Source: Oreohelix idahoensis
Taxonomy: Eukaryota; Mollusca; Gastropoda; Stylommatophora; Oreohelicidae
DNA length: 64,000 nucleotides
NCBI GenBank assembly: GCA_024509875.1
Contig: JAMPIV010017562.1
Location: 62,001 to 126,000 of the forward strand
Reading direction: 5' to 3'
Shown: positions 13,985-24,240 of the stretch, in pieces
Layout: every line of letters starts with the position of its first letter
How positions within the stretch are numbered: the first letter of the stretch is position 1
Program-made: the position numbers and the translations under genes
The notes under the pieces: model-generated
What the model saw: only the letters and a program-made list of their open reading frames with translations
Database searches by the model: none
What the model was told of the DNA's origin: nothing

Positions 13985-13999
13985 CACCACCTCCTCCCG
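13985..13999 (-). promoter_or_regulatory. Candidate polypurine tract of element A
   Basis: On the minus strand CGGGAGGAGGTGGTG lies 3 bp upstream of the 3' LTR. A purine-rich run in this place is the usual plus-strand DNA primer of LTR retrotransposons. Confidence 0.7.
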
Positions 14000-14750
14000 A
14001 TAAAAAAAAAAATGTGGAACATTTTTTTTTTTTTTAAATATCAAAGAGCATGCGATAAGCGGCTCAAAACGCACGAATTATGCGCTGATAATTAATTAAA
14101 TTGCCTAACATGAGGCTAAATATAGAGTGTCTGGTGAGGATATACCTCAACAGAAAAATAAATATGTCTCAAAAAATATTCACATCGGGGAGGTGTCACC
14201 AACACACATCACGTTAGCATGTAAACACAATATACGTATGCAAGTTACCATAATCATCATTAAACAGCATACTCTAATATTGTCTTTAAAAATGGATGTA
14301 CAAATCTGATAGGAAAATTTAAATAGTACATTCTTTGACATGTAATGACATAAGTACATAGTAAAGTTAAACTACATGACGATCCAGGACATATGCTCTG
14401 GTATTCCGAGGGTAAGTACACAATCTAGAACTCGTCATGCTTGATACTAGTAAGGTAAGTCCTCAGCTCAACAATGACATTCTGAGAAAGTACAAGCAAT
14501 ATAATGCTAATTAATAACTAATATGCTTCATAAGGTACAATACATTATTAATAATTGTGGCTGTTTAGTAAACTAACGGCCCTTATATTAACTACTCAGT
14601 CCTCCTCTATCATCTTAAAAAACGAACAGAAGAAGATGACAACAAAGCACGATAGTGTGTACATATAAAGTAAGTACAGATGTGCTAATCTATTGTAGAA
14701 ATATAGGTGTGTTATGACTCTGTAATATATGGAAATATAGGACAGAAGTA
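14000..14750 (-). other. Element A 3' untranslated region; no env
   Basis: About 750 bp between the RNase H stop and the polypurine tract. It is AT-rich with no open frame over 60 codons and no envelope-like membrane protein. Confidence 0.7.
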
Positions 14751-15452
14751 TTAGTTGGAGTCATGTGGGCATCTAGACAAAATGTCAGCCATCACATTAT
14801 CCGCACCACGGATAGCTCGTACCGTGAAGTGAAAAGGTTGAAGAGCTATAGCATATCGAGTGGATCTCGAACTCTTCAAATTCTTAGTCTGAATAGCTGT
14901 AAGAGCTTTCTGATCAGTCTCTAGAATGAAATGTGCGCCCAGGAGGAATCTTTGTAGCTTTAGAATTGACCAAACCATCGCTAACAACTCACGGTCTAAA
15001 ACCGAGTAGTTCCTCTCTGCCGCATTTAGTTTTCTAGAAATGTACATAACAGGATGCAGAGTATTTGCATATTCTTGCATCAGTGCTGCTCCAATCCCAG
15101 TGGATGAAGCATCACTCCGAAGAACAAAAGTCCTATCAAGAGTAGGTAATCTTAAGATGGGAGGAGAAGAAAATATATTCTTGATTTGGTCTAGTGAAGA
15201 TTGGCATTCTTCAGACCAACGGACCAGATTAGGCGAACCTTTCTTCAACAATGTTGAGAGAGGTGCCATGATCGAAGATAAATTTGGAATAAATCTCCCA
15301 TAAAATTGAATTAAACCTAAGAGACTCCTAACTTGTTTCTTCGTTTTAGGAACAGAGATGTTCAGTATTTTGGAAGTATTGTGGTCTTCTGTCTTCAAGA
15401 GACCATGACCAACACGATGACCCAGGAAAGAGATTTCACCAAAAACCAACAA
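14751..15452 (-). CDS. Element A RT C-terminus and RNase H (frame-shifted from gag-pol)
   Basis: This frame continues the polyprotein after a 1-nt break near 15450. It starts with the RT connection (FLGHRVGHGLL, KKQVRSLLGLIQFYGRFIPN) and then the RNase H domain with its acidic catalytic residues in FVLRSDASSTGIGAAL, RNYSVLDRELLAMVW and FILETDQKALTAI, and the terminal GADNVMADILSRC. RNase H degrades the RNA strand of the RNA-DNA hybrid during reverse transcription. The upstream RT frame ends prematurely in AFVGFW at 15436. Joined in the correct register, the region would match element B, where RT and RNase H are continuous. The break may be a true mutation or an assembly error. Confidence 0.93.
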   Translation of the reverse strand: MLVFGEISFLGHRVGHGLLKTEDHNTSKILNISVPKTKKQVRSLLGLIQFYGRFIPNLSSIMAPLSTLLKKGSPNLVRWSEECQSSLDQIKNIFSSPPILRLPTLDRTFVLRSDASSTGIGAALMQEYANTLHPVMYISRKLNAAERNYSVLDRELLAMVWSILKLQRFLLGAHFILETDQKALTAIQTKNLKSSRSTRYAIALQPFHFTVRAIRGADNVMADILSRCPHDSN

Positions 15453-18400
15453 AAGCTTTAGAAGGTTTCGCTGTCAAATTATTCTCACGTAGAGTGGACA
15501 GTAAGTCATATAACCCTAAATAGTGATCTTCCCAGGTATCACTGAAGAGACAGATGTCATCTAAGTATGCGATGACATCCGAACGATGTGACAGAATTCG
15601 ACGCATCATGCGAACGAAAGTGGCAGGGGCGTTCATGAGACCAAAAGGCATAACATTCCATTGAAATAGACCCCTAGGTGTAGAAAAAGCAGTAAGAGGT
15701 TTGGCATGCTCTGCTAAAGGCACTTGCCAATAACCTTTAGACAAGTCAAGTTTAGTGAAGAATCTAGAATTAGAAAGTCTAATCAGTAGATCTTCTAACA
15801 AAGGCATCGGTTCAGCATCGAACTTTGTGACCTGATTCAATTTGCGATAATCAACACAAATTCGTATGTTCTTATCCTTCTTCCGGACAATAACCATGGA
15901 AGAAGAATATGGTGAAGTCGATGGTTCAATTATATTTAATTGAATCATTTCATCCAATTCCTTTTCCACTTGCGACTGAAAGTGTATAGGAATAGGATAA
16001 GGCCTAACCCTAATTGGATTATTGTCGGTAAGAATTATGTCATGTTCTATGACATCTGTGTGTCCAGGAATGTCAGTGAGAACATCTTGAAATGTTTGTA
16101 ACATCGACGAGACTTGTCGATGTTCGTCACCAGAAAGATTAGGAGAAACAGAAACGTTTTTCCAAGATTCCGTGGAATGTAATGGAACCACTGGAAGGGG
16201 AAGGTTGACATCAGAGAAGGTAGCTTCCTCATCCTGTATGACAGACAGGGATGAATAATGACCGTGAGGTGCAGGAGCATCATCCGTTGCCTGGAAAATA
16301 GGCAGCAAATAGTCCGGACGTTCGTGAAATTCCGAAAGCATGTTTATGTGGAAAGTTTTATGCTTTCCATCAATATCGACCACATAGTCAACATCGGAAA
16401 TCCGAGAGACTATTGCATACGGACCTTTCCATGCAATAAGAAGTCTATTTTCCCTACTGGGGAGTAGGACGAATGCTTTGTCACCTGGACAAAGTTGTCG
16501 TAGACATCTATTCTTGTTAGCAAACTGTCTTGCCTTCTCTTTAGCAATTTCTGATGAAGCAGTTGCTAGCTTACATGCCTCAATGATCTTTTGTCTAAGA
16601 GCAATGACATACTCATATGAGGATTGAGTTTCATCGCTAATATCATCGGCAGTGATGAGATCGTGTAATAAAGACATAGGGCCGCGTGGACGCGCGCCAA
16701 AGACAAGTTCGAAGGGAGAAAATCCTGTGTGTTCATTAGGGACTTCTCTATAGGCAAAGAGAGCCGCGGGTAAAACCCTGTCCCAATCTTGAGGATGATC
16801 TTCAGTTATCTTACCAAGCAAAGTCTTGAGCGTTCTATTCAGACGCTCAACTAACCCATTAGACATAGGATGGTAGATACTACTGAGAGATCGTTCAATA
16901 TGTAAGGTAGACATTACCTGTGACATAGTGTCAGATATGAGTTGAGTGCCATGGTCTGACAATATTTCTCTGGGGAACCCCAAGCGAGAAAATATCAACC
17001 AAAGAGCATCTGCGATATCTGTAGTAGATATGCTCTTAAGAGGAATAGCCTCTGGCCAACGTGTGCACATATCGACACATGTAAGGATAAACTGATGTCC
17101 TCTGGCCGACTTGACCTTAAAAGGGCCAATAATATCTATGGCCATTTTCTGAAACGGCCGAATAGGAATGTCAGCAGCCTGGATAGGCGCAGCATGTCGT
17201 GGTCCTCTAGATTTGACCTCCTGACATACCTTGCATGATCGGCAGTAAATACGAATGTCCTTATTGACAAAAGGCCAAAAGAAAGCCGCAAGGACTCTCG
17301 ACTTCGTACGGGCAAAACCCATATGTCCAGCACATTGCGAGTCATGAGCATGTTGCAATATTTGCACTCTCATGCTCTTGGGAACAAGAATTTGCGAATG
17401 TGCCGACGTAGTCGAATCTTGTACCATACGTACAAGTACGCCGTTTCTCATTGCAATCCAAGATTTTCTATTTGTATCCTGATTCGGATCACCTTTCTTC
17501 GCAAGAATGAAGAATTTTTTTAAAGAAGGATCTTCTTCTTGCAATTTTATGAAAGAGTCACGAGTAATCACTAAGTGACTATCTTGGCTATCAACTTCAT
17601 TATCACTATTCAGTGAAGTTTCGGGTGTTTGTAGAGCTTGTGCTCTTGTAACTACTGCATTTGTAGCTTGCATGTTATTATCTTCCCAAGCAGCAATCTG
17701 CTGTGGGGTACACTCCCTAACTCCGTGAATACGACCAATAATAAGGTCCGCAATAGGATTAGGTAAGAGACAAGCATGCACATCTCCAGTAAAGAAAGGA
17801 GTGGCAATGCGAATTACAGCAGTAGGATATTTTTCTAGAGTGCCGCCAAATGTGTCACATTTAATAACCCTTCCTGTAGCACAAGATGGATCTACAAGCG
17901 ATTGTCTAACACCAATAGTGGTGCATCCGGAATCGAAAAGTAGTGAGACCGGAGTATCATTAACAAGACCCTTATGTAGGATTAAAGAACCCCTCCCGTC
18001 ATGCGCAACAGCAGCAGGAAGAGCGGGAAGTGGGTGACCACAACTCAAAGTAGTTATGGTACCCGGTTCGAATAAAGTACTGCATTGGGGGCATTTGTTT
18101 GCTCTCTCAAAGTCAAAAGCAGAACCAGTGACAGCGTCAAAGTTTTTACTATCAACAACATGATTACAGGCTCCCTCAGTTTCCTGTTGTACAGCATTAG
18201 CCTGCTGATATCTCTTTTTTTTGTGTTGAGATCTACCCCGACTATTATTACCTCTGAAGTTATCAGAGTTATTATTATCTCTGCAGTTATTATTGTCTCT
18301 ATTGTAATTGTTATCCTGGTTCGAATTCCAGTTTCCACGATTACTATCATGTTCACATTGATGCGAACATCTATTTGTTTGGTTCTGAGGTCTTCGGCAG

Positions 18401-19743
18401 GAATAACCTCTATTACCATATCCTCTTTTGAAATGCTTATAATTATTAGGGTGATAGTAACGAGTACTATCAGGTTGTCTCCAATTCTTCGAAGAAGAAT
18501 CACCATGAAATTGATTTCCATGATTTTGACAGAAATTACCGCTACTCTTTCTATCAAAATTTTGTTGGAATCTACGAGCAAAGTTTTGGCCATACGGAGC
18601 TGCCGAAGCAACTGGTAAACCTTCTTTCACCTTAGAGTTACCCATGGTTATGTGTGGGTGCGCAGTTACGTATTGGCAACAGAAATCTTCCATTTCTTTT
18701 ATTGTTTTAGGTTTACGTTCATGAAGGAAAGCAAGGAAAGACTCATTGACAGACGACATGACTTTGTCTCTAAGTATTAAGTCCATAAGTCCTTCATAAG
18801 TTTTTTCCGTCTTAGATAGTTCAACCCATCGTGAGAAAGTAATGCGTATTCTTGCAATAAACTCGGAGAATTCAACTCCATTTTCAGGTAACATGTTTTT
18901 AAATTGTAGACGATAGCCGTCTTCGTTAAGCTGATATTTCTTTAACAAAGCGGCCCTGACAACCTCATAATTGTTCTTGTCAGGTTCATCCACCATATTT
19001 AATATACTTAGAGCTTTACCTGTCAGTATCCCTGATAACTGATAAACATATTTTGCTTTGTCTATGTTATGAGCTGTACATGCTTGTTCAAATCTGTCCA
19101 GATAGAACATTATGTCATCGCTGGAAGGACTAAATGTTGGTAACTTAATCTTAAAAGTATCATTATTAGCCTTACCAGAAGATGAACCCTTGTTTGAATC
19201 ATTACCATTACTCATGCTTGTCAATTTCAATTTTTCCAACTCTAAAGCTAAGACCTTTTCTTCATGTTCCATTTTTGCTTTCTCTTTCCTCTCATCAGAC
19301 TCTCTCTGTAATCTTCTTTCCTCAGCCTGAGCCTCTTTTTGAAGTCTTTCATTTTCAGCTTCTTTTTCAAGTCTTTTATTTTCAGCCTCTTTTTCAAGTC
19401 TTTTATTTTCAGCTTCTTTTTCAAGTCTTTTATTTTCAGCCTCTTTTTCAAGTCTTTTATTCTCAGCCTCTTTTTGAAGTCTTTCAGCTTCTAGCTGTAG
19501 CTGGAGTTTTCTTTCCTCAGCTTCTGATTCCCTTTTTTGTTTTTCCATTTCCATTTGGAATCTTTTTTCATCCACCTGCATCTGCAGTTTCTTTTGTTCA
19601 GCTTCCATATGCAGTTTCTTTTGTTCAGCTTCCATTGCTTTATCATATCGAGCAGTTGCAAATTCTTCTAACTTATCACCAGTCTTCCCAAGCAATTTAC
19701 CCTGCTCAATAAAGTGCTCAAATGTAGACATGTTGTCTAACAT
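15436..19743 (-). CDS. Element A Gag-PR-IN-RT polyprotein (Gmr1-type order)
   Basis: A 1435-residue frame. Residues 35-172: charged coiled coil with a 9-residue tandem repeat (KRLEKEAEN). 200-365: SCAN-like capsid domain (YLDRFEQACTAHN; LRDKVMSSVNESFLAFLHER). 395-515: Asn/Arg/Gly-rich basic region instead of a CCHC knuckle, then CPQC...SCGH at 551-570. 601-606: protease LLFDSG. 798-840: integrase zinc-binding domain (H798/H800, H807, C837, C840). Integrase core D870, D930, E966, with 35 residues between the last two. About 1085-1140: GPY/F-like module (WKGPYAIV). RT from about 1220: CVDYRKLN, KLDLSKGYWQVPL, catalytic YLDD at 1393-1396. The frame ends within the RT connection through a frameshift. 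Integrase precedes RT, unlike standard Ty3/gypsy. MLDNMSTFEH aligns with the start of element B, supporting this ATG. Confidence 0.95.
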   Translation of the reverse strand: MLDNMSTFEHFIEQGKLLGKTGDKLEEFATARYDKAMEAEQKKLHMEAEQKKLQMQVDEKRFQMEMEKQKRESEAEERKLQLQLEAERLQKEAENKRLEKEAENKRLEKEAENKRLEKEAENKRLEKEAENERLQKEAQAEERRLQRESDERKEKAKMEHEEKVLALELEKLKLTSMSNGNDSNKGSSSGKANNDTFKIKLPTFSPSSDDIMFYLDRFEQACTAHNIDKAKYVYQLSGILTGKALSILNMVDEPDKNNYEVVRAALLKKYQLNEDGYRLQFKNMLPENGVEFSEFIARIRITFSRWVELSKTEKTYEGLMDLILRDKVMSSVNESFLAFLHERKPKTIKEMEDFCCQYVTAHPHITMGNSKVKEGLPVASAAPYGQNFARRFQQNFDRKSSGNFCQNHGNQFHGDSSSKNWRQPDSTRYYHPNNYKHFKRGYGNRGYSCRRPQNQTNRCSHQCEHDSNRGNWNSNQDNNYNRDNNNCRDNNNSDNFRGNNSRGRSQHKKKRYQQANAVQQETEGACNHVVDSKNFDAVTGSAFDFERANKCPQCSTLFEPGTITTLSCGHPLPALPAAVAHDGRGSLILHKGLVNDTPVSLLFDSGCTTIGVRQSLVDPSCATGRVIKCDTFGGTLEKYPTAVIRIATPFFTGDVHACLLPNPIADLIIGRIHGVRECTPQQIAAWEDNNMQATNAVVTRAQALQTPETSLNSDNEVDSQDSHLVITRDSFIKLQEEDPSLKKFFILAKKGDPNQDTNRKSWIAMRNGVLVRMVQDSTTSAHSQILVPKSMRVQILQHAHDSQCAGHMGFARTKSRVLAAFFWPFVNKDIRIYCRSCKVCQEVKSRGPRHAAPIQAADIPIRPFQKMAIDIIGPFKVKSARGHQFILTCVDMCTRWPEAIPLKSISTTDIADALWLIFSRLGFPREILSDHGTQLISDTMSQVMSTLHIERSLSSIYHPMSNGLVERLNRTLKTLLGKITEDHPQDWDRVLPAALFAYREVPNEHTGFSPFELVFGARPRGPMSLLHDLITADDISDETQSSYEYVIALRQKIIEACKLATASSEIAKEKARQFANKNRCLRQLCPGDKAFVLLPSRENRLLIAWKGPYAIVSRISDVDYVVDIDGKHKTFHINMLSEFHERPDYLLPIFQATDDAPAPHGHYSSLSVIQDEEATFSDVNLPLPVVPLHSTESWKNVSVSPNLSGDEHRQVSSMLQTFQDVLTDIPGHTDVIEHDIILTDNNPIRVRPYPIPIHFQSQVEKELDEMIQLNIIEPSTSPYSSSMVIVRKKDKNIRICVDYRKLNQVTKFDAEPMPLLEDLLIRLSNSRFFTKLDLSKGYWQVPLAEHAKPLTAFSTPRGLFQWNVMPFGLMNAPATFVRMMRRILSHRSDVIAYLDDICLFSDTWEDHYLGLYDLLSTLRENNLTAKPSKAFVGFW
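19330..19482 (-). repeat. 27-bp in-frame minisatellite inside element A gag
   Basis: Roughly five to six tandem units encode KRLEKEAEN or close variants. The unit is 27 bp, so the frame is kept and the coiled coil lengthens by nine residues per copy. The central copies are nearly identical at the DNA level, which indicates recent expansion or homogenisation. Confidence 0.92.
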
Positions 19744-21159
19744 ATGAGTCCAAAACCTGAAATAATTAACTAATTTATTTCAAACCTAAGTGTAACAAGT
19801 CTTAATTAAGCACTTGTATATTCACATCACATTATATTATCCCAGTCTCTGTGGGAAACAAGTCTCCAATCAAAGAACTTGTATATGAAATATCAGCACT
19901 CAATTCTTGATCATAAGTGCACTTCTCATTCAATAGTGCACGACACTATTCATCATTCATTTATCATCAGTGTAGTAGTAACAGTGCATTAGCATAGCCC
20001 ATTAACTAATTACTATAACTGTAAACAATGACTATGTAAACACATGCAGAATGTAAACATTGAAAATGTAAACAATGCAAACAATGTAAACAATAACAAT
20101 GTAAACAATAACAAAGATCAGCAACAATACAAAAACGTTCGCAGAAATCAACTAAAAATAAAGCAGAAATTAATGAAATATCACAAAAAATGTGACGATA
20201 TCTGCGCTATAATTAAACAAAATACATGACACCACAGTGTTTAAACAAAAATGTTGTATGAAACTAAATTATAGACAAGAGTAGGCTAACAAATACAAAC
20301 AAATCAAAACAAAACTAAAGAATGCGAAATAATAACGAAAACAATATTAAAACATGTCATCACAGCTAACATAAATAGCAACAGAAGTCGCTTAGCAAAT
20401 TCCAGTATTGGAAATTTGCAAACCCTACAGAAAACGCTCACAATAGACGACCTCTATGACGTGGCATAATCTAACGGAGACACCACCCAACCGAGAACCC
20501 GCTGAAATATAAACATATAAATATACAAATCACATATAGACATATAACATATAGAATGAGATGATACACAGAAGACTCAGCAGAAGTATAAGGGCACAGT
20601 TTACATACAAACAGGCCACTTAACTTATAGGCTTCCAATCGTAGAACAGCAGAAAAAACGGATGTCAATCAACGTCCTAAAGAGCGAAGCTCCAACGATG
20701 ATGGCACATCTGAACTGCTTCCACTGCTAACACGATGGTACAAGAGCTTCTGAAATACTGTGTGTTGAGTTGTTTCGGCACTTGACCTTCTAATCCAAAA
20801 GTAAGTTGATGGAAATCGGTACTTGGTCTTCTTCAGAAAACAACCCGTTTCAACCGGCACTTGACCTTCACAAAACGACAGCACTGGAACCTTGACAGCA
20901 GCAACTTGCTTGACTTGCGTAAAAGATAACAGCAGTCCGAGTTATCCGGCAACATGTAACAACGCCGGGTACTGTCAAATTCTTGTTTCCGTCAAAAAGT
21001 TGAAATTTTGACTTTTACCGGGCAACGCCGAGTACTTTGAAAATTTTGCAGATGTTGACTGTATTGAAGAATGTTAATTTCTTGAAGGATGCTGATGAAT
21101 TCTTGTTGAAAATGAAGTGGGTAAGAGACCCCGTGTTTGCTGGTACCAGAATCAAACCA
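19744..21159 (-). other. Element A 5' leader
   Basis: About 1.4 kb of AT-rich non-coding leader between the primer-binding site and the gag start. It includes a simple GTAAACAATAACAAT-type repeat at about 20040-20115. No conserved gene is seen. Confidence 0.65.
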
Positions 21160-21173
21160 GCTTATGGCCACCA
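21160..21173 (-). promoter_or_regulatory. Candidate primer-binding site of element A
   Basis: Minus-strand TGGTGGCCATAAGC begins 2 bp after the 5' LTR end. The leading TGG pairs with the CCA end of a tRNA. I cannot assign the tRNA. Element B has TGGCGGCCGAATGC at the equivalent place. Confidence 0.6.
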
Positions 21174-21175
21174 AA

Positions 21176-22255
21176 TGATGCGTGATGCCATATGATGATG
21201 GATGGTATCCGCATGTCTGGTTTTGTGTAGTGTGCAGATGTGTTCAGTCAAAACAATGTTCATACAAAAATAACAGGGCAATCCACATAGGACGTCAGTA
21301 AACTCACGACGTATAAAGTCAATGATTCTTGAAACAGCCGTTGACGTTTTTTTCTTCATTATTTATTGTGGACGCCACAGTGACAAAATGGTTACGCGAA
21401 TATGTAGGCACATCAAACAGTCATTATCACAGCAACATTCAATACAGCAATAGACGGTAGACAGCATTACAATGATGAGTCAGATGCATGTTATATTTCA
21501 TAGTGCTGTAAATGTAGTCAGGTGAAAAACTCCATCCTTTTCTATAACAGCCAGGAGATAACCAGATGTATGAGATCAGTTCACTCTCCTTAGTCTGACT
21601 TCAGCAAGACAGACACGTCTGCCGAAGTATAAATAATGTCCTCAAAAATATCCTCTAGATAATAAAGGTTTTCCAAACCTAGTTCATTTAACAAAGTAGC
21701 AAGTAATGGTCCTTGGAACATGCATCAACCGATGCAGTACAATACAGCGACATGTGAGCTGGGAAAACATCTCGTGACGACGACTTTCGAAGACAGGCTA
21801 TGAATCGAAATCGCTCACGACCCAAAATCGATAGAGTTAATGAAAAAGTCAATTTACCTTGCCTTCAGGACATACACAGAAATATCACGCCTCCCGACAT
21901 GTGGGAAACACTAGAGGTATTATCTCGAATAAACGAAATATCCATTAAGAGGACTACACATCCCTGACAGAACAAAAAATAGCGGAGATCCCCTCTTCAA
22001 CGAGGCATCTCTTTCGCCCTTCAAATCGCTCACTCCACTAGTGGTGGGCGGAAACCGATCGACCAAAAAACAAGACCAGTCATGCGCAGTCCAGCGCAAA
22101 AAGACCACAGCTCAAAACTTAACTGCATTCAATACCAACGCGAGAAGACAAATGCTTACCGAGAAAAGTGACTATAAATTTCAAGCAGTTGTTGCCCTTG
22201 CGTTATAAAATAGATATTGTAATGAAACGATGTTGCGAGAATTTATCACGCAACA
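21176..22255 (-). repeat. Element A 5' LTR
   Basis: This 1080-bp copy is upstream of the minus-strand genes and should hold the promoter. It is two bases longer than its partner because of a T-run near 21350. The TSD TTCTC follows at 22256-22260. Confidence 0.97.
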
Positions 22256-22371
22256 TTCTCCTTAGCGAATGCGCTTTCCTTTTCTCTTTCTGCCGCTTCG
22301 TGTTCTGCTTTGGCTTTTTAGTTCTCTCTGGCCAGTTTTCTTTCCTGGCGTTCCACGGCTTTCTGTGCCTC
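22256..22371 (-). pseudogene. Family-C gag coiled-coil segment stranded between elements A and B
   Basis: These 116 bp are the only host DNA left between the two full-length insertions. On the minus strand they read a charged Ala/Glu/Lys-rich helix (AQKAVERQERKLAREN, stop, KAKAEHEAAEREKESAFAKE, stop) that joins the gag start at 31455-31594 to the gag core at 12373-12898. The segment begins with GAGGC and ends with GAGAA on the minus strand, the two target-site duplications. The two stop codons show that the frame was already dead or has decayed. Confidence 0.85.
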
Positions 22372-23188
22372 TGTTGAAGGACTTTCGTGTGTGGTTACTG
22401 GTTGTGTTGCTTGAATTCTGATCGTGCTAATATTCGTACGCGAATGGGGTGAACCTCACCTTTGGGTTGTCGTAATGCCTGAACTTGGCATCAAGATGTA
22501 AACAACTGTTCATCTTATTAACTCAGCAACTTGATATAAAATACATAATTCATAATGGTTGAATGGTGTAACGTGATTCAACGAATAATGCCTCCGGTTC
22601 GAGTCCTTCACAATTTAATATGGATTACACACATACATAAACAGTTCAATTCACACATGAGGTACATGCATCAATCAATCAATAGCGTAGACTGCTGTTT
22701 TACATGTCAATGTCCGTTTAAGGATACAATGCAGTAATTGTCGTCAGAACATCACAGCTATATGCACGCGCAGATAGAATGGCTACCTGCCGACAGTGAG
22801 ACTGTGAGTCTAATTACTTCGTATAAAGTAGACGATTATCTTTCTCCTTCCAAGGATTTAGTTAATCACTAACCTCCATACGTTTCCTCTCATGTAGAGT
22901 TCTAGGACTGACCCTGGTCCATCATAAATGCACATATAAACGGCTATATCATGCCATTGAATTGGAAGGTTAACAAAACGCAGCTATTCAGCTTGGCGGT
23001 CAAGTAACAAAGGGTAGCGTCTCCTAGTTACCGACTGTGACCCAAACAACGCTAGACACGTCATAATCGATCGTGTATGGAGCGTTCAATAATTGAAACA
23101 TCTATCGCAATATATTAAATGTCTTAACCTTTACATTTGCACGTCCGCTAACCTTTAGCAGACGGCGTTAATATCATATACCGTAACA
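22372..23188 (-). repeat. Element B 3' LTR
   Basis: An 817-bp copy defined by its match to 30638-31454; matching stops after CCGTAACA. The left flank GCCTC is the target-site duplication. Confidence 0.97.
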
Positions 23189-24240
23189 ATTCCCTGTACA
23201 CCGGGGAAAAAAAAAATCGATAGATTTTTTTTCAAGATCTATCCGACTTAACAATTTTTCAAAAAAAAAAAAATTTAACACAATCGTGACATATGGCCGA
23301 CGATGTTCTGAGTAGAACCGTGTCGCGGTCATGTCAACTAACTATTTGTCATAGTCATCTAACATTAATCACATTATATATCAATATTATACATATTATT
23401 ATATCAACTAAATAAAATGTCCAATGTTAATAGTGAATGATAGAATTAAATTAAAGTAAGGTCTGTCGTATTAGTATGTCATATAGGAATTAATTTGACT
23501 AATTAAAATTAAATTAATTAATTAAACTAAGAGTTAAATTATTAAGATTCTAATATAACGCGATGTTATGAGAGAAGAAAAGACAAAATAAGTGAGAAGA
23601 AATAGAAAGAAATTCGAATATAAGTTTAACTTAATTGGGTGTGTTAAGTGTTAGTGAATAATAACTATCTAATTTAACTAACTAAATAACGTATAGGTAC
23701 ATTAAAAAAAATATTAATCTAATACTTGTGTGAGATTTATTTTCTCTTTTCATAATTTCTTCTTTTTATATTTCGTTCTCTTTTTTTGTTCTTTCATTTC
23801 ATTTTTTTTCTCACATTTCATTTTATTGATAATAATTCAATTAAGAAGTTAAGTTAACTAATTAATTAGTATAGGATATGATGATCCATCCGTAGTCTTG
23901 ATCCTGATGAATTCTTTTAGGCAAAAATGTTCAAACGTTTACGTTGGAAAGAAATGTCATTTATCCCAGCATCCAAGAATTAAGTGCACATAGGATAATA
24001 AGTTCGACTTGTCGTCAGATATTGTTCCATGATTGTTCAACGAATATTCATATATTGTGTATGGACGTTAGACGAAGTTTCAATGTCAATATGTATACCT
24101 TGATTGTCTTTAGTTCAATTCTGTGATGCATATAGTGTTTATAAATATTAAATTGAAGGCAAGGTTAGTTCCCTTATAGTTGATACTTCGTTATATCCAA
24201 TGTAGTGATGATTGACGTGTTTTAGGAATGTCAATGTTGA
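23189..24240 (-). other. Element B 3' untranslated region; no env
   Basis: About 1 kb, very AT-rich, with poly-A and poly-T runs. There is no open frame with membrane segments and so no envelope gene. A clear polypurine tract is not visible; the minus-strand base run next to the LTR is ACAGGGAAT. Confidence 0.65.

Larger units (their letters stand above)
12904..22255 (-). mobile_element. Element A: near-intact Ty3/gypsy (Gmr1-like) retrotransposon, 9352 bp
   Basis: Two LTRs (12904-13981 and 21176-22255) flank one long minus-strand gag-pol frame plus an RNase H frame. The 5-bp TSD TTCTC lies at 12899-12903 and 22256-22260. LTR ends are TGATGCG...CGCAACA on the plus strand. The two LTRs differ by only two substitutions (13735 A versus C in the other copy; AATAAAAC versus AATGAAAC near the end) and one 2-T indel in a T-run, so insertion is recent. 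It sits in the gag of the older family-C element. Pol order is PR-IN-RT-RH. One frame break separates RT from RNase H; otherwise the coding capacity is complete. Confidence 0.96.

Noticed and set aside
14000..14750. An env gene in element A (also checked 23189-24240 in element B)
   Set aside because: No open frame of suitable length or membrane segments between RNase H and the 3' LTR.
18054..18618. Opposite-strand and alternative-frame ORFs of 177-185 codons
   Set aside because: Shadows of the Asn/Arg-rich part of the element A Gag.
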